Assembly (NCBI RefSeq): GCF_004339675.1
Contig: NZ_SLVM01000019.1
Coordinates: 1-62,738, forward strand
Length of the DNA stretch: 62,738 nt
Origin: Rhodovulum steppense
Lineage (GTDB): Bacteria > Pseudomonadota > Alphaproteobacteria > Rhodobacterales > Rhodobacteraceae
Reading direction: 5' to 3'
The position numbers were made by a program, and so were the translations under genes. This document shows positions 34,771 through 46,992 of this stretch, one piece after another. Within the stretch, counting starts at the first letter, position 1, and every line of letters begins with the position of its first letter. The notes below the pieces were generated by a model. It had not been told where the DNA came from. It saw nothing but the letters and a program-made list of their open reading frames with translations, and did not search any database.

Positions 34771-36063
34771 ATGGCCGAGTTCGATATCCTTGTGCGGGGG
34801 GGCACCCTGCCCGACGGGCGCGTGGCCGATATCGGCACGCGGGGGGCGCGCATCGCAGCGGTGGGCGATCTGGCGGGGTCCACGGCGGGCCGCGTGATCG
34901 AGGCCGCGGGCGATCTGGTCAGCCCGCCCTTCGTGGACCCGCATTTCCATCTGGACGCGACGCTGAGCTATGGCACGCCGCGGATCAACGCCTCGGGCAC
35001 GCTGCTGGAGGGGATCGCGCTGTGGGGGGAGTTGAAACGGCTGACGACTGTCGAGGAGATGGTGGACCGGGCGCTGGCCTATTGCGACTGGGCGGCAAGC
35101 ATGGGGCTGCTGGCGATCCGCAGCCATGTGGACACCTGCGATGACGACCTGAAGGGCGTGCAGGCGCTGCTGCATGTGCGGGACGTGGTGAAGCCTTGGC
35201 TCGACCTGCAACTGGTGGCCTTTCCCCAGGACGGGTTCTTTCGCGACCCGAATGCGCAGGCGAACACGCTGCGCGCGCTGGACATGGGCGTGGATGTGGT
35301 GGGCGGCATTCCGCATTTCGAGCGCACGATGGAGGCCGGGCGCGAATCCGTGCGGGTGCTGTGCGAGATCGCGGCGGAACGGGGGCTGATGGTCGACATG
35401 CATTGCGACGAGACCGACGACCCGCTGTCGCGCCATGTCGAGACGCTGGCCCACGAGGCGCAGCGGCTGGGGCTACAGGGGCGGGTTGCGGGCAGTCACC
35501 TGACCTCGATGCATTCGATGGACACTTACTATGTCTCCAAGCTGTTGCCGCTGATGGCCGAGGCGGGGCTTGCCGCGATCCCGAACCCGCTGATCAACAT
35601 CGTGTTGCAGGGACGGCATGACACCTACCCCAAGCGGCGCGGGCTGACCCGGGTCAAGGAAATGCAGGCGCATGGCATCACGGTCGGCTGGGGGCAGGAT
35701 TGCGTGCGCGATCCGTGGTATTCGCTGGGCACGGCGGACATGCTGGACGTGGCCTTCATGGGGCTGCATGTGGCGCAGATGACCGCGCCCGAGGAAATGC
35801 GGCGCTGTTTCGACATGGTGACGGTCGAGAACGCGCGGATCCTGGGACTGGAGGGCTATGGGCTGCACGAGGGCGCGGTTGCCTCGCTGGTGGTGCTGGA
35901 TGCGGGCGATCCGGTGGAGGCGATCCGGCTGCGCCCCGACCGGCTGGCGGTGATCGCCAAGGGCCGGGTGGTGGCCGAAAAGGCGCGCAACGACACGCTT
36001 CTGGCGCTGGAGGGGCGGCCTGACCGCGTGCGGCGGCGGCATCGGCCCGGGGCGGCGGGCTGA
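34771..36063 (+). CDS. Cytosine deaminase-like amidohydrolase
   Basis: 430 residues. Metal-dependent amidohydrolase fold: HFHLDATLSYG near residue 51 (two metal His), MHCDETDDPLSRH (His and Glu/Asp, as in CodA), SHLTSMHSM, and GWGQDCVRDPWYSLG with the metal Asp. This pattern is nearest to cytosine deaminase and related N-heterocycle deaminases. It begins immediately after the permease stop of a BMP-type importer, so the imported compound is probably its substrate. CodA's Asp-Asp is replaced by GQDC here, so the exact substrate may differ from cytosine. Confidence 0.88.
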   Translation: MAEFDILVRGGTLPDGRVADIGTRGARIAAVGDLAGSTAGRVIEAAGDLVSPPFVDPHFHLDATLSYGTPRINASGTLLEGIALWGELKRLTTVEEMVDRALAYCDWAASMGLLAIRSHVDTCDDDLKGVQALLHVRDVVKPWLDLQLVAFPQDGFFRDPNAQANTLRALDMGVDVVGGIPHFERTMEAGRESVRVLCEIAAERGLMVDMHCDETDDPLSRHVETLAHEAQRLGLQGRVAGSHLTSMHSMDTYYVSKLLPLMAEAGLAAIPNPLINIVLQGRHDTYPKRRGLTRVKEMQAHGITVGWGQDCVRDPWYSLGTADMLDVAFMGLHVAQMTAPEEMRRCFDMVTVENARILGLEGYGLHEGAVASLVVLDAGDPVEAIRLRPDRLAVIAKGRVVAEKARNDTLLALEGRPDRVRRRHRPGAAG

Positions 36064-36081
36064 GAGACCACGGAAACGGAA

Positions 36082-36105
36082 AAGGCCCCGCCGGGGCGGG
36101 GCCTT
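36082..36105. terminator. Bidirectional terminator between the transporter and atp operons
   Basis: AAGGCCCCGCC pairs perfectly with GGCGGGGCCTT. On the minus strand it is followed by TTCCGTTTCC, giving a T-rich tail for the atp operon; it also follows the plus-strand amidohydrolase by 18 bases. Confidence 0.85.
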
Positions 36106-36129
36106 GTCGGATGGGCGGGCTGCGCCCTG

Positions 36130-36540
36130 TCAGTTCTTCGGCTCGAAGCCCATGCGCGAGCCCATCGCCACCATGTCGGCCAGCATCTTGGCCGAGGCGT
36201 CGACGAGTTCCGCCTTGGCCTCAAGATGCGCGGCGCGGGCGGCGGCGATCATCTCCTCGATCATCTCCTTCGTCACTTCCTCGACGGCATGCGAGCGTTC
36301 GGCCAGCACGGTGGCGCTGTCGGACGTGATCTCGGCGAAGCCGCCGGTGACGATGTATTTCTGGCTGCCCTTCTCGGTGAAGACCTCGAGCACGCCGGGG
36401 CGCAGCGTGGTGATCATCGGGGCGTGCTTGGGCATCGCGGTCAGGTCGCCCTCGAAGCCCGGAATGACGACCTGAAGGGCGCGTTCCGAGGCGACGCGGC
36501 GCTCGGGCGCGACGAGGTCGAATTGCAGCGTGTCGGCCAT
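36130..36540 (-). CDS. atpC: ATP synthase F1 subunit epsilon
   Basis: 136 residues. The N-terminal beta-sandwich (LQFDLVAPERRVASERALQVVIPGFEG, APMITTLRPGVLEV, VTGGFAEITSDSATVLAE) and C-terminal helical hairpin fit AtpC. The subunit is part of the central stalk and inhibits hydrolysis. An AAGGAGG lies five bases before the ATG. It is last in atpHAGDC and is followed by a strong terminator. Confidence 0.96.
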   Translation of the reverse strand: MADTLQFDLVAPERRVASERALQVVIPGFEGDLTAMPKHAPMITTLRPGVLEVFTEKGSQKYIVTGGFAEITSDSATVLAERSHAVEEVTKEMIEEMIAAARAAHLEAKAELVDASAKMLADMVAMGSRMGFEPKN

Positions 36541-36595
36541 GATGCCTCCTTGGAAAACGCGCGCCGGGCGGGTTCACCCGGCGCCTTGTGCCCGA

Positions 36596-38038
<1,443 letters not shown>

Positions 38039-38908
38039 CTAGAGCGCCTCGGCGCCCGAAATGATTTCGATGAGTTCCTTGGTGATCGCGGCCTGACGCG
38101 AGCGGTTGTACTCGATGGTCAGCCGGTCGATCATGTCGCCCGCGTTGCGCGTGGCGCTGTCCATGGCCGACATCCGCGCGCCCTGTTCGGAGGCGCCGTT
38201 CTCGAGCAGCGCCGCAAAGATCTGGGTGGCGACGCCATGGGGCAGCAGTTCCGCCATGATCTCGCCCTCGGTCGGCTCGAAGCTGTAGATGGTCGAGAAC
38301 GCCTCGGGCGCGTCGAACACCGCCGGGATGATCTGCTGGGCCGTCGGCTCCTGGCTGATGACCGAGCGGAAGCGGCTGAAGAAGATCGTGGCGACGTCGA
38401 ATTCGCCGACCTTGAAGCGTTCCATCACGTCATCGGCGATCCCGCGGGCGTCGTCATAGCCCACGCGCTTGACCTCGGACAGGTCGATATGGCCGACCAT
38501 CAGCTCGTTGAAGTCGCGTTTCAGCTGTTCGCGGCCCTTGCGGCCCACGGTGAGGATCTTGACCGTCTTGCCCTGGCGGATCAGGTCGTTGATCCGGACC
38601 CTGGCCATCCGCACGATGGACGAGTTGAACGCCCCGCACAGGCCACGCTCGGCGGTCATCACCACCAGCAGGTGGACCTTGTCCGACCCGGTGCCGACCA
38701 GCAGCCGGGGCGCGTTGGCGGCCCCGGTGGACGACGCGGCAAGGCCGGACATCACCTTCTGCATCTGCTCGGCATAGGGGCGCGCGCTTTCGGCGGCCTC
38801 CTGGGCGCGGCGGAGCTTGGCCGCCGCGACCATCTGCATGGCCTTGGTGATCTTCCGCGTGTTCTTGACGCTTCCGATCCGGTTCTTCAGATCCTTGAGG
38901 CTGGGCAT
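38039..38908 (-). CDS. atpG: ATP synthase F1 subunit gamma
   Basis: 289 residues, the rotor shaft. The N-terminal helix [36 protein letters not shown] and the C-terminal helix with [34 protein letters not shown] are the conserved coiled-coil pair. The central [14 protein letters not shown] is typical. AGGATCGGATAG precedes the ATG. It lies between atpA and atpD. Confidence 0.98.
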   Translation of the reverse strand: MPSLKDLKNRIGSVKNTRKITKAMQMVAAAKLRRAQEAAESARPYAEQMQKVMSGLAASSTGAANAPRLLVGTGSDKVHLLVVMTAERGLCGAFNSSIVRMARVRINDLIRQGKTVKILTVGRKGREQLKRDFNELMVGHIDLSEVKRVGYDDARGIADDVMERFKVGEFDVATIFFSRFRSVISQEPTAQQIIPAVFDAPEAFSTIYSFEPTEGEIMAELLPHGVATQIFAALLENGASEQGARMSAMDSATRNAGDMIDRLTIEYNRSRQAAITKELIEIISGAEAL

Positions 38909-38930
38909 CTATCCGATCCTGACCCGCGGC

Positions 38931-40469
38931 TTAGGCGAACGTCTTGGCGAATTCGTCGAGCGCGGCCTTGATCTTGTCTTCCAGCTCGCCCTTCACCTTG
39001 CGGTCGTTGTTGGTGATGTCGTCCAGCAGCGCCTGGTGCTTGGAGCGCAGGAAGGTCAGCAGCGCCGTTTCGTACCGGCCGACATCCTTGACCGCGACCT
39101 TGTCGAGATAGCCATTGGTGCCTGCATAGATCACGCAGACGATCTCGGCGTTCGAAAGCGGGGAGTATTGCGGCTGCTTCATCAGTTCGGTCAGACGCGC
39201 GCCGCGGTTCAGCAGGCGCTGGGTCGCGGCGTCGAGATCGGAACCGAACTGCGCGAAGGCCGCCATCTCGCGATACTGCGCCAGCGACAGTTTCACCGGA
39301 CCGGCGACCGAGGACATCGCCTTGGTCTGGGCCGATGAGCCCACGCGGCTGACCGACAGGCCGGTGTTCACGGCCGGGCGGACGCCCTGGTAGAACAGGT
39401 CGGTTTCGAGGAAGATCTGGCCATCCGTGATCGAGATCACGTTGGTCGGGATATAGGCCGAGACGTCGCCCGCCTGGGTCTCGATGATCGGCAGCGCCGT
39501 CAGCGAGCCCGCGCCGTGATCCTCGTTCAGCTTGGCGGAGCGTTCCAGCAGGCGGGAATGCAGGTAGAACACGTCGCCCGGATAGGCTTCGCGCCCCGGC
39601 GGACGGCGCAGCAGCAGCGACATCTGGCGATAGGCGACGGCCTGTTTCGACAGGTCGTCATAGATCATCAGCGCGTGGCGGCCGTTGTCGCGGAAATACT
39701 CGCCCATCGCGGTCGCCGAATAGGGCGCGAGGAACTGCATCGGCGCGGGGTCGGAGGCGGTCGCGGCCACGACGATCGAATAGGCCATGGCGCCGGTCTC
39801 TTCCAGCTTCTTCACCAGCTGGGCGACGGTCGAGCGCTTCTGGCCCACGGCGACATAGACGCAGTAGAGCTTCTTGCTCTCGTCGTCGCCGGCCGCGTCG
39901 TTGTAGGATTTCTGGTTGAGGATCGCGTCGAGCGCCACGGCGGTCTTGCCGGTCTGGCGGTCGCCGATGATGAGTTCGCGCTGGCCGCGGCCGATCGGGA
40001 TCATCGCGTCGACCGATTTCAGGCCGGTGGCCATGGGTTCATGCACCGACTTGCGCGGAATGATGCCGGGCGCCTTGACGTCGGCGACGCGGCGTTCGGT
40101 CGTCACGATCGGCCCCTTGTTGTCGATCGGGTTGCCGAGACCGTCGACCACCCGGCCGAGCAGGCCGTCGCCCACCGGCACGTCCACGATCGAGTTGGTG
40201 CGCTTGACGGTGTCGCCTTCCTTGATGTCGCGGTCCGAGCCGAAGATCACGATACCGACATTGTCGGTCTCGAGGTTCAGCGCCATGCCGCGGATGCCGC
40301 CGGGGAATTCCACCATCTCGCCGGCCTGGACGTTGTCGAGGCCGTGGACCCGGGCAATACCGTCGCCGACCGACAGCACGCGGCCCACCTCTGCGACCTC
40401 GGCCTGCTGACCGAAGTTCTTGATCTGCTCCTTGAGGATCGCAGAGATCTCAGCTGCTTGGATACCCAT
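38931..40469 (-). CDS. atpA: ATP synthase F1 subunit alpha
   Basis: 512 residues, the non-catalytic nucleotide-binding subunit. The P-loop is [20 protein letters not shown]; further blocks are [61 protein letters not shown] (described in part) and the C-terminal helical region. Length is standard. The start codon directly follows the atpH TAA with no gap, so the two are coupled. Confidence 0.99.
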   Translation of the reverse strand: MGIQAAEISAILKEQIKNFGQQAEVAEVGRVLSVGDGIARVHGLDNVQAGEMVEFPGGIRGMALNLETDNVGIVIFGSDRDIKEGDTVKRTNSIVDVPVGDGLLGRVVDGLGNPIDNKGPIVTTERRVADVKAPGIIPRKSVHEPMATGLKSVDAMIPIGRGQRELIIGDRQTGKTAVALDAILNQKSYNDAAGDDESKKLYCVYVAVGQKRSTVAQLVKKLEETGAMAYSIVVAATASDPAPMQFLAPYSATAMGEYFRDNGRHALMIYDDLSKQAVAYRQMSLLLRRPPGREAYPGDVFYLHSRLLERSAKLNEDHGAGSLTALPIIETQAGDVSAYIPTNVISITDGQIFLETDLFYQGVRPAVNTGLSVSRVGSSAQTKAMSSVAGPVKLSLAQYREMAAFAQFGSDLDAATQRLLNRGARLTELMKQPQYSPLSNAEIVCVIYAGTNGYLDKVAVKDVGRYETALLTFLRSKHQALLDDITNNDRKVKGELEDKIKAALDEFAKTFA

Positions 40470-41030
40470 TTATCCGACCTCTTTCATGGTGTTCTGGAAT
40501 GCACTGAGCCGCGCGCGGATCGAGGTGTCGATCATCTTCGAGCCCAGCTTGACGACGAGGCCGCCGATGAGACGCTCATCGACGGTGGCGTTGATCTTGA
40601 CGTCCTTGCCGACATTGGCCTTGAGCGCGGCGGCCAGGCTGGCCTTCTGCGCATCCGAGAGCGGCCGGGCGGACACGACATCGGCGCTGATCTCGCCCTT
40701 GTGCTCGGCGATCTGCGCGCGCAGTTGCGCGATCAGTTGCGGCAAGGCGAAGAGGCGGCGGTTGGTCGCCATAAGGCGCATGGTGTTCGAGGTCATCAGC
40801 CCGATGCCGATGCGCGGCGCGATCGCGGCGATGGCATAGGATTGCTCGTCGCGCGAATAGATCGGCGAGGCGATCAGGTCGCGGAAATCGGCGCTGTCCT
40901 TCAGCACGGCGTCGATCTTGTCGACATCGCCCTCAAGCGCGGCGACGGCATTGGCATCCTTCGCGATCTCGAACAGAGCGGTGGCGTATCGCGCGGCAAT
41001 GCCGGACGAAATCGAGGCTGGTTCGGACAC
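40470..41030 (-). CDS. atpH: ATP synthase F1 subunit delta
   Basis: 186 residues, the OSCP-like peripheral-stalk subunit. The N-terminal helical domain ([21 protein letters not shown]) and the C-terminal [27 protein letters not shown]-type end ([17 protein letters not shown]) are diagnostic. The start is GTG at 41028-41030 with GGAAGGG five bases upstream. It is first in atpHAGDC. F0 genes are absent, as usual for alphaproteobacteria, where F0 lies at another locus. Confidence 0.97.
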   Translation of the reverse strand: MSEPASISSGIAARYATALFEIAKDANAVAALEGDVDKIDAVLKDSADFRDLIASPIYSRDEQSYAIAAIAPRIGIGLMTSNTMRLMATNRRLFALPQLIAQLRAQIAEHKGEISADVVSARPLSDAQKASLAAALKANVGKDVKINATVDERLIGGLVVKLGSKMIDTSIRARLSAFQNTMKEVG

Positions 41031-41164
41031 GTCAACCCTTCCGATATCTGTGGCCCCTGTGAATGCCGCCTGGGACGGGTGAGGGGCAGATCAAGCGGCG
41101 CACCCGGGCGGGCACGCTCCGAAATCGGCGTGGGTGTAGCAGAGGCCGGGGAACCTCGCAACCG

Positions 41165-41194
41165 CCTATAGGGCCTTATTCGCGCGCATGTCAC
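41165..41194 (-). promoter_or_regulatory. Candidate promoter of the atpHAGDC operon
   Basis: On the minus strand GTGACA and TATAGG are separated by 18 bases, about 135 bases upstream of atpH. This is the best sigma-70-like pair in the interval. By inspection only. Confidence 0.35.
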
Positions 41195-41294
41195 GGTCGC
41201 GCCGCGCCGCCCCGCTGGCAAGCGGAATCCACCGCGCCGGACGCGGCTATCGCGCGCAGTCGGCGGGGCGGCGAAACCCGTTGATTGGCTGTGT

Positions 41295-42041
41295 TCAGGC
41301 GGGCTCCGGGCCGCGGGCGGGCAGGCCCTCTAGGATGCGCAGCGGACGGGCCAGGCCGTCCTTCACGGTCAACCCGGTCGGGCGGTAGACACGCTTGGTC
41401 GCCTCGACGATCAGCACGCCGCCCGCGTAATAGGCAGAGATGCGACGCCCGGCGTTCTCCCACATGCCCGCGGTCCGGAGCCAGAATCGACGTGCGGTCG
41501 GCGGCGCGAACAGGGCGGCGCGATGCGTTTCGGGCTCGAACCCGTGATGGCGCAGTTGCGATTCGAGCTGGCCGTTGGAATAGGGCCGCCCGAACCCGAA
41601 AGGCGTGCCGTCGCGCCGCGCCCAGAGCCCCGAGCGGTTCGGCACGATGAACAGCGCCCGCCCCCCGGGGCCGAGCACGCGCGACGCCTCGTCCAGCACG
41701 GCGGCCGGGTTTTCCGAGGTTTCCAGACCGTGCAACAGGATCAGCTTGTCCACGAAGCCGTCGGGCAAGGGCCAGGCGGTTTCCTCGCACAGCACCGAGA
41801 CATTGTCCTGCCCCCCGGGCCAGGGCATCACCCCCTGCTGGCCGGGCATCAGCGCGATCACCCGGCGCGCGTCCTGGGTGAAGGGCCGCATCAGCGGCAC
41901 GGCGAAGCCGAAACCCGCAACCGTCTGGCCCTTGGCCTCGGGCCAGATGTCCACGACCTGGGCGCGGATTGCAGATTGCGCCACGCGCCCCAGATTGGTG
42001 CGGTAGTAGAAGTTCCTCAGGTCCAGAACGTCGAGGTGCAT
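41295..42041 (-). CDS. Class I SAM-dependent methyltransferase
   Basis: 248 residues. The methyltransferase fold is shown by a degenerate motif I ([14 protein letters not shown]), an acidic loop before [18 protein letters not shown], and post-motif [40 protein letters not shown], which matches the Methyltransf_11 type seen next to gloB in Rhodobacterales. The C-terminal extension may bind the substrate. The start at 42039-42041 (MHLDVLDL) is the conserved one. The substrate is unknown. Confidence 0.85.
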   Translation of the reverse strand: MHLDVLDLRNFYYRTNLGRVAQSAIRAQVVDIWPEAKGQTVAGFGFAVPLMRPFTQDARRVIALMPGQQGVMPWPGGQDNVSVLCEETAWPLPDGFVDKLILLHGLETSENPAAVLDEASRVLGPGGRALFIVPNRSGLWARRDGTPFGFGRPYSNGQLESQLRHHGFEPETHRAALFAPPTARRFWLRTAGMWENAGRRISAYYAGGVLIVEATKRVYRPTGLTVKDGLARPLRILEGLPARGPEPA

Positions 42042-42107
42042 TGCGGCGCGTGCTGCCTTCGGGCCAGGGTTACGGGGACCAAGATAGCCATGCGGAGAAA
42101 GAATGCC

Positions 42108-42875
42108 ATGCCCCTGGAGATCGTGACCGTTCCCTGCCTGAGCGACAATTACGCCTATCTGGCGCATGATCCGGCGACCGGCGCGACGGCGGTGATCGAC
42201 GCGCCCGAGGCCGCGCCCATCGAGGCGGCGCTGGCCGAACGCGGCTGGCGGCTGAGCGACATCCTGATCACGCATCACCATCACGACCATGTGGGCGGCG
42301 TCGAGGCGCTGCGCGCGGCCCATGGCGCGCGGGTCACCGGCGCGGCGGCCGATGCGCACCGCCTGCCGCCGCTGGATACCGCCGTGGCGGAGGGCGACCG
42401 GGTCGCAATCGGCGGCGAGACGGGCGAGGTGCTGGAGGTTCCGGGGCACACGGTCGGGCATATCGCCTTTTACTTCGCCGGGTCGGGCGCGGTCTTCACC
42501 GCCGACAGCCTGATGGCGCTGGGTTGCGGGCGGCTGTTCGAGGGCACGCCCGCGATGATGTGGGCGAGCCTGTGCAGGCTGGCCGCGCTGCCGCCCGGGA
42601 CGGAGGTGTTTTCGGGCCATGAATACACCGCCGCGAACGGGCGTTTCGCGCAGACCATCGAGCCGGAGAATGCCGCGCTGAAGGCGAGGATGGACGAGAT
42701 CGCCGCCTTGCGCGCGGCGGGTCGGCCCACCGTGCCCTCGCGGCTGGCCGAAGAACGGGCCACAAATCCGTTCCTGCGCGCAGGACTTGCCGAGGTAAAG
42801 CGCGCCCTGGGGATGGAGAACGCCCCCGACGTGGCGGTCTTTGCCGAGATCCGCGGACGGAAGGATCGGTTCTGA
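42108..42875 (+). CDS. gloB: Hydroxyacylglutathione hydrolase (glyoxalase II)
   Basis: 255 residues, metallo-beta-lactamase fold. The metal motif is [11 protein letters not shown]; further ligands are in [12 protein letters not shown] and [17 protein letters not shown], and the C-terminal SGHEYTAAN and [19 protein letters not shown] are GloB-specific. It hydrolyses S-lactoylglutathione in methylglyoxal detoxification. The start at 42108 follows GGAG at ten bases; an upstream ATG at 42090 is less supported. It is divergent from the methyltransferase. Confidence 0.96.
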   Translation: MPLEIVTVPCLSDNYAYLAHDPATGATAVIDAPEAAPIEAALAERGWRLSDILITHHHHDHVGGVEALRAAHGARVTGAAADAHRLPPLDTAVAEGDRVAIGGETGEVLEVPGHTVGHIAFYFAGSGAVFTADSLMALGCGRLFEGTPAMMWASLCRLAALPPGTEVFSGHEYTAANGRFAQTIEPENAALKARMDEIAALRAAGRPTVPSRLAEERATNPFLRAGLAEVKRALGMENAPDVAVFAEIRGRKDRF

Positions 42876-43041
42876 ACCCGCGAAGAGTGCCGAAAAACAT
42901 GGCGTTTCCGGGACGGCGGCCAAGATTTGAACAGAAAAAACTTGAAGCCTGCCCGCAAACACCAAAACTTAAGCTTGAGAGGCCAAGGTCGAGACAGGGT
43001 GATGCCCCCCTGTCGGCCACAGGAATAAAGGAGCGCGTCTC

Positions 43042-45372
43042 GTGCCTTCGTTTTCGAACACACTCGAGCAAGCCATCCATGCCGCGCTCGCCCTGGCCAA
43101 TGCCCGACGGCATGAACTGGCCACGCTGGAACATCTTCTTCTGGCCCTGATCGACGAACCGGACGCCGCCAAGGTGATGCGGGCCTGTTCGGTCGATCTG
43201 GACGAACTGCGCAAGACACTGACCGATTTCATCGAGGACGAGTTGTCCACGCTGGTCACCGATATCGACGGATCCGAGGCGGTGCCCACCGCGGCGTTCC
43301 AGCGCGTGATCCAGCGCGCCGCGATCCATGTCCAGAGCTCGGGCCGGACCGAGGTCACCGGGGCCAATGTGCTGGTCGCGATCTTTGCCGAACGGGAATC
43401 GAACGCGGCCTATTTCCTGCAAGAACAGGACATGACGCGCTATGACGCGGTGAATTTCATCGCCCATGGCGTCGCCAAGGACCCGTCCTTCGGCGAGCAT
43501 CGCCCGGTCACCGGAGCCAGCGATTTCGAGGAAGAGGCGCAATCCACGGGCCAGTCGGAAGGCACGGATTCGCGCGAATCCGCCCTTGCGAAATATTGCG
43601 TCGACCTGAACGCCAAGGCCCGCAAGGGCGATGTCGACCCGCTGATCGGACGCGATCACGAGGTGGAACGCTGCATCCAGGTGCTGTGCCGCCGGCGCAA
43701 GAACAACCCGCTGCTGGTGGGCGATCCGGGGGTGGGCAAGACCGCCATCGCCGAAGGTCTGGCGCGCAAGATCGTCACCGGCGAAACGCCCGAGGTGCTG
43801 TCGAAATCGACGATCTATTCGCTGGACATGGGGGCGCTGCTGGCCGGAACCCGCTATCGCGGCGATTTCGAGGAACGGCTGAAGGCCGTCGTGAACGAGC
43901 TTGAGGACCATCCCGACGCGGTTCTCTTCATCGACGAGATCCACACGGTGATCGGCGCGGGCGCCACCAGCGGGGGGGCGATGGACGCCTCGAACCTGCT
44001 GAAACCGGCGCTTCAGGGCGGCAAGCTGCGCTGCATGGGGAGCACGACCTACAAGGAGTTCCGCCAGCATTTCGAGAAGGACCGCGCGCTGTCGCGCCGG
44101 TTCCAGAAGATCGACGTGAACGAGCCCTCGGTCGAGGACGCGGTGAAGATCCTCAAGGGCATCAAGCCCTATTTCGAGGATCATCACGACGTCAAATACA
44201 CCTCGGACGCGATCCGCAGCGCGGTCGAGTTGTCGGCGCGCTACATCCATGACCGCAAGCTGCCCGACAAGGCGATCGACGTGATCGACGAGGCGGGCGC
44301 GGCCCAGCATCTGCTGGCCGAGAGCAAGCGGCGCAAGACCATCGGCACCAAGGAGATCGAGGCCGTGGTGGCCAAGATCGCCCGCATCCCGCCGAAGAAT
44401 GTCAGCAAGGACGACGCCAAGGTGCTGAAGGATCTGGAGACCACGCTCAAGCGGGTGGTCTTTGGCCAGGACAAGGCGATCGAGGCGCTGGCCTCGGCGA
44501 TCAAGCTGGCCCGCGCGGGCTTGCGCGAACCCGAGAAACCCATCGGCAACTACCTGTTCGCCGGGCCAACGGGCGTCGGCAAGACCGAGGTGGCCAAGCA
44601 GCTGGCCTCGACGCTGGGCGTGGAACTGCTGCGCTTCGACATGTCGGAATACATGGAGAAGCACGCGGTCAGCCGCCTGATCGGCGCACCGCCCGGCTAT
44701 GTCGGTTTCGACCAGGGTGGGCTGCTGACCGACGGGGTCGACCAGAACCCGCATTGCGTGCTGCTGCTCGACGAGATCGAGAAGGCGCATCCGGACGTGT
44801 TCAACATCCTGTTGCAGGTGATGGACCACGGCAAGCTGACCGACCACAATGGCCGTCAGGTGGATTTCCGCAACGTGGTCCTGATCATGACCTCGAATGC
44901 GGGCGCGGCGGAACAGGCCAAGGCCGCCATCGGCTTCGGCCGCGAGCGGCGCGAGGGCGAGGATACGGCCGCCATCGAGCGCACCTTCACGCCGGAGTTC
45001 CGCAACCGTCTGGACGCGGTCATCAGCTTCCAGCCGCTGCCGAGGGGAACCATCATCCAGGTGGTCGAGAAGTTCGTCCTTCAGCTTGAAGCGCAGCTCA
45101 TGGATCGCAACGTGACCATCGAACTGACACAGCCCGCGGCCGAATGGCTGGCCGAGAAGGGCTATGACGACAAGATGGGCGCGCGGCCGCTGGCGCGGGT
45201 GATCCAGGAGACGATCAAGAAACCGCTGGCCGAGGAATTGCTGTTCGGCAAACTGGCCAAGGGCGGCGTCGTCAAGGTCGGCGTGAAGGATGGCGAGATC
45301 GACCTGAAGATCGAGGAGCCGGAAAAACGCCGGATCGACTCGAAGAAGCCGCCTTTGCTGACGGCGGAGTGA
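43042..45372 (+). CDS. clpA: ATP-dependent Clp protease ATP-binding subunit ClpA
   Basis: 776 residues, AAA+ unfoldase that feeds ClpP. The N-domain ([22 protein letters not shown], about residues 1-145) is followed by AAA-1 with Walker [16 protein letters not shown] and AAA-2 with [15 protein letters not shown]. The ClpP loop IGFG is present near the C-terminus (AAIGFGRER). The start is GTG at 43042 with AAAGGAG nine bases upstream. The adaptor gene clpS, often just upstream, is not in the window; gloB occupies that place. Confidence 0.97.
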   Translation: MPSFSNTLEQAIHAALALANARRHELATLEHLLLALIDEPDAAKVMRACSVDLDELRKTLTDFIEDELSTLVTDIDGSEAVPTAAFQRVIQRAAIHVQSSGRTEVTGANVLVAIFAERESNAAYFLQEQDMTRYDAVNFIAHGVAKDPSFGEHRPVTGASDFEEEAQSTGQSEGTDSRESALAKYCVDLNAKARKGDVDPLIGRDHEVERCIQVLCRRRKNNPLLVGDPGVGKTAIAEGLARKIVTGETPEVLSKSTIYSLDMGALLAGTRYRGDFEERLKAVVNELEDHPDAVLFIDEIHTVIGAGATSGGAMDASNLLKPALQGGKLRCMGSTTYKEFRQHFEKDRALSRRFQKIDVNEPSVEDAVKILKGIKPYFEDHHDVKYTSDAIRSAVELSARYIHDRKLPDKAIDVIDEAGAAQHLLAESKRRKTIGTKEIEAVVAKIARIPPKNVSKDDAKVLKDLETTLKRVVFGQDKAIEALASAIKLARAGLREPEKPIGNYLFAGPTGVGKTEVAKQLASTLGVELLRFDMSEYMEKHAVSRLIGAPPGYVGFDQGGLLTDGVDQNPHCVLLLDEIEKAHPDVFNILLQVMDHGKLTDHNGRQVDFRNVVLIMTSNAGAAEQAKAAIGFGRERREGEDTAAIERTFTPEFRNRLDAVISFQPLPRGTIIQVVEKFVLQLEAQLMDRNVTIELTQPAAEWLAEKGYDDKMGARPLARVIQETIKKPLAEELLFGKLAKGGVVKVGVKDGEIDLKIEEPEKRRIDSKKPPLLTAE

Positions 45373-45400
45373 TCCCGCGGCGCTTGTGGCGCTGATCCTG

Positions 45401-45433
45401 TCCCCCGTGGCCTGACCGGCGGCGGGGGATTTT
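45401..45433 (+). terminator. Intrinsic terminator after clpA
   Basis: TCCCCCG (45401-45407) pairs with CGGGGGA (45423-45429), followed by TTTT. It lies between the convergent clpA and the OmpA-like gene. Confidence 0.75.
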
Positions 45434-45452
45434 CCTTGCGGACAGCCCTGCC

Positions 45453-46988
45453 CTAGCGCTCGGTCAGTTTCAGTTCGATCCGCCGGTTCTGGGCGCGCGC
45501 CTCGTCGGAGGCGCCTTCGGCCACGGGATGAAACTCGCCGAAGCCGGTCGCGGCCAGACGGTCGGGGGCAAAGCCCAGATCGTCGATCATGTAGCGCACG
45601 ACCGAGAGCGCGCGCGCCTGGCTGAGCGCCCAGTTGTCGGCGAACTCGGCCCCCGGGGCCAGCGGCACGTCGTCGGTATGCCCGTCGACGCGAAGGATCC
45701 AGTCGATTTCGGCGGGGATGTCGTCGGCGACGTCGCGCAGGATCGTCACGACATTGGCGATCTGCGCCGCGCCATCGGGCGAGAGCTGCGCGCGGGCGGT
45801 CTGGAACAGCACCTCCGACGAGAAGACGAAGCGGTCGCCGACGATCCGCACGCCTTCGCGCCCGGCCAGAAGGCGGCGCAGCTCGCCGAAGAATTCCGAG
45901 CGGTAACTCTCCAGATTCCGCTTTTCCTCGGCCAGTCGTCGGGCTTCCTCTTGCAGCCGGATGCGCTCGGCCTCTTCGAGTTCGGCCCGCGCGCGCTGTT
46001 CGGCGGCGGCGCGGGCAAGGGCGGCGTTCAACCGGTTGCCAAGCGTTTCGATCTGCACCTGTGCGGCGGCGTCGCGCTCGTCGGATGCTTCGAGCAGCGC
46101 CTGCAAATCCCCCAGTTCGGCCCGGAGCGCGGCCAGTTGCCGGTTCAGCAGGGTCACGCGGCGCTGGCTTTCGGCCGAGGCCGCCTCCTGCTCGGCCAGC
46201 GTGCGGTCGGCCTGCGCCAGAAGGGCGGCGCGCCGTTCGGCTTCGTCCAGCGTCTCGGCGGCCTGTGCCTCGGCCGCGGCGCGGGCGGCATCGGCGGCGG
46301 CCAGCAGCGTCAGGGTGTCTTCGGCCCGCGCGCGTTCGGCCTCGAGCGCAAGGCTCATCGCGGTCAACTCGTCCTCGGCGCCCGCAAGCCGGTCGCGCAG
46401 CGCCTGCGCGGCGGCGGCCTCGGCCAGACGGGCGGCCTCTTCCTCTGACAGCTCGGCCTGCAAGGCCGCGACCTCGCCCGCCAGGGCGGCCCGCGCGGCC
46501 TCGGTTCCGGCCTGTTCGCTGCGCAGATCGGCGATCAGGGCTTCGAGCGCCTCGCGCCGGGCGGCGGCCAGTCGGGCGGCCTCGGCCTGGGCATCGACCT
46601 CGGCGCGGGTCGCGGCGAGGGTCCGGGCGAGCCGTTCCTGCTCGGACAGCAATTCCATGCGTTCCCCTTCGAGCGCCGCCACCCGGGCGGCACGGGCCTC
46701 GGCCTCGGCCCGCGCCGCGCCCAGCGCGCCGGTCAGGCTGCCGATCTGCTGTTCCAGTTCGGCCCCGCGACGGCGTTCCATCCCCAGCGCATCGGACAGG
46801 GCGGCGATCTCGCTGCCAAGCTGGGACAGTTCGGTTTCCTGGCCCGAAATCGTATCGCGCAAGACCTCCTGCACGATCATGAAGATCGACAGCACGAACA
46901 TCAGCACCAGCAGGAGCGCGGTCATCGCATCGACGAAACCGGGCCAGATCGAGGCCTGGAACCGGTTGCTGCGCCGCATCAGCGCCAT
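45453..46988 (-). CDS. MotB/OmpA-like stator protein with long coiled coil (Zorya ZorB-like)
   Basis: 511 residues. One N-terminal membrane helix (FVDAMTALLLVLMFVLSIFMIV) carries Asp20 at the position of the proton-accepting Asp of MotB. A very long Ala/Glu/Arg-rich coiled coil (about residues 45-370) spans the periplasm. The C-terminal OmpA/MotB peptidoglycan-binding domain follows, with LRVDGHTDDVPLAPG, LSQARALSVVRYM and NRRIELKL. The ExbB/MotA-like partner lies four bases upstream on the same strand. Together they predict a proton-driven stator unit anchored to the cell wall. No flagellar gene is nearby. Confidence 0.85.
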   Translation of the reverse strand: MALMRRSNRFQASIWPGFVDAMTALLLVLMFVLSIFMIVQEVLRDTISGQETELSQLGSEIAALSDALGMERRRGAELEQQIGSLTGALGAARAEAEARAARVAALEGERMELLSEQERLARTLAATRAEVDAQAEAARLAAARREALEALIADLRSEQAGTEAARAALAGEVAALQAELSEEEAARLAEAAAAQALRDRLAGAEDELTAMSLALEAERARAEDTLTLLAAADAARAAAEAQAAETLDEAERRAALLAQADRTLAEQEAASAESQRRVTLLNRQLAALRAELGDLQALLEASDERDAAAQVQIETLGNRLNAALARAAAEQRARAELEEAERIRLQEEARRLAEEKRNLESYRSEFFGELRRLLAGREGVRIVGDRFVFSSEVLFQTARAQLSPDGAAQIANVVTILRDVADDIPAEIDWILRVDGHTDDVPLAPGAEFADNWALSQARALSVVRYMIDDLGFAPDRLAATGFGEFHPVAEGASDEARAQNRRIELKLTER

Positions 46989-46992
46989 GGGA

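Noticed and set aside
42900-43041. A heat-shock (sigma-32) promoter before clpA
   Set aside because: CTTGAA near 42938 is followed by no convincing -10 at proper spacing.
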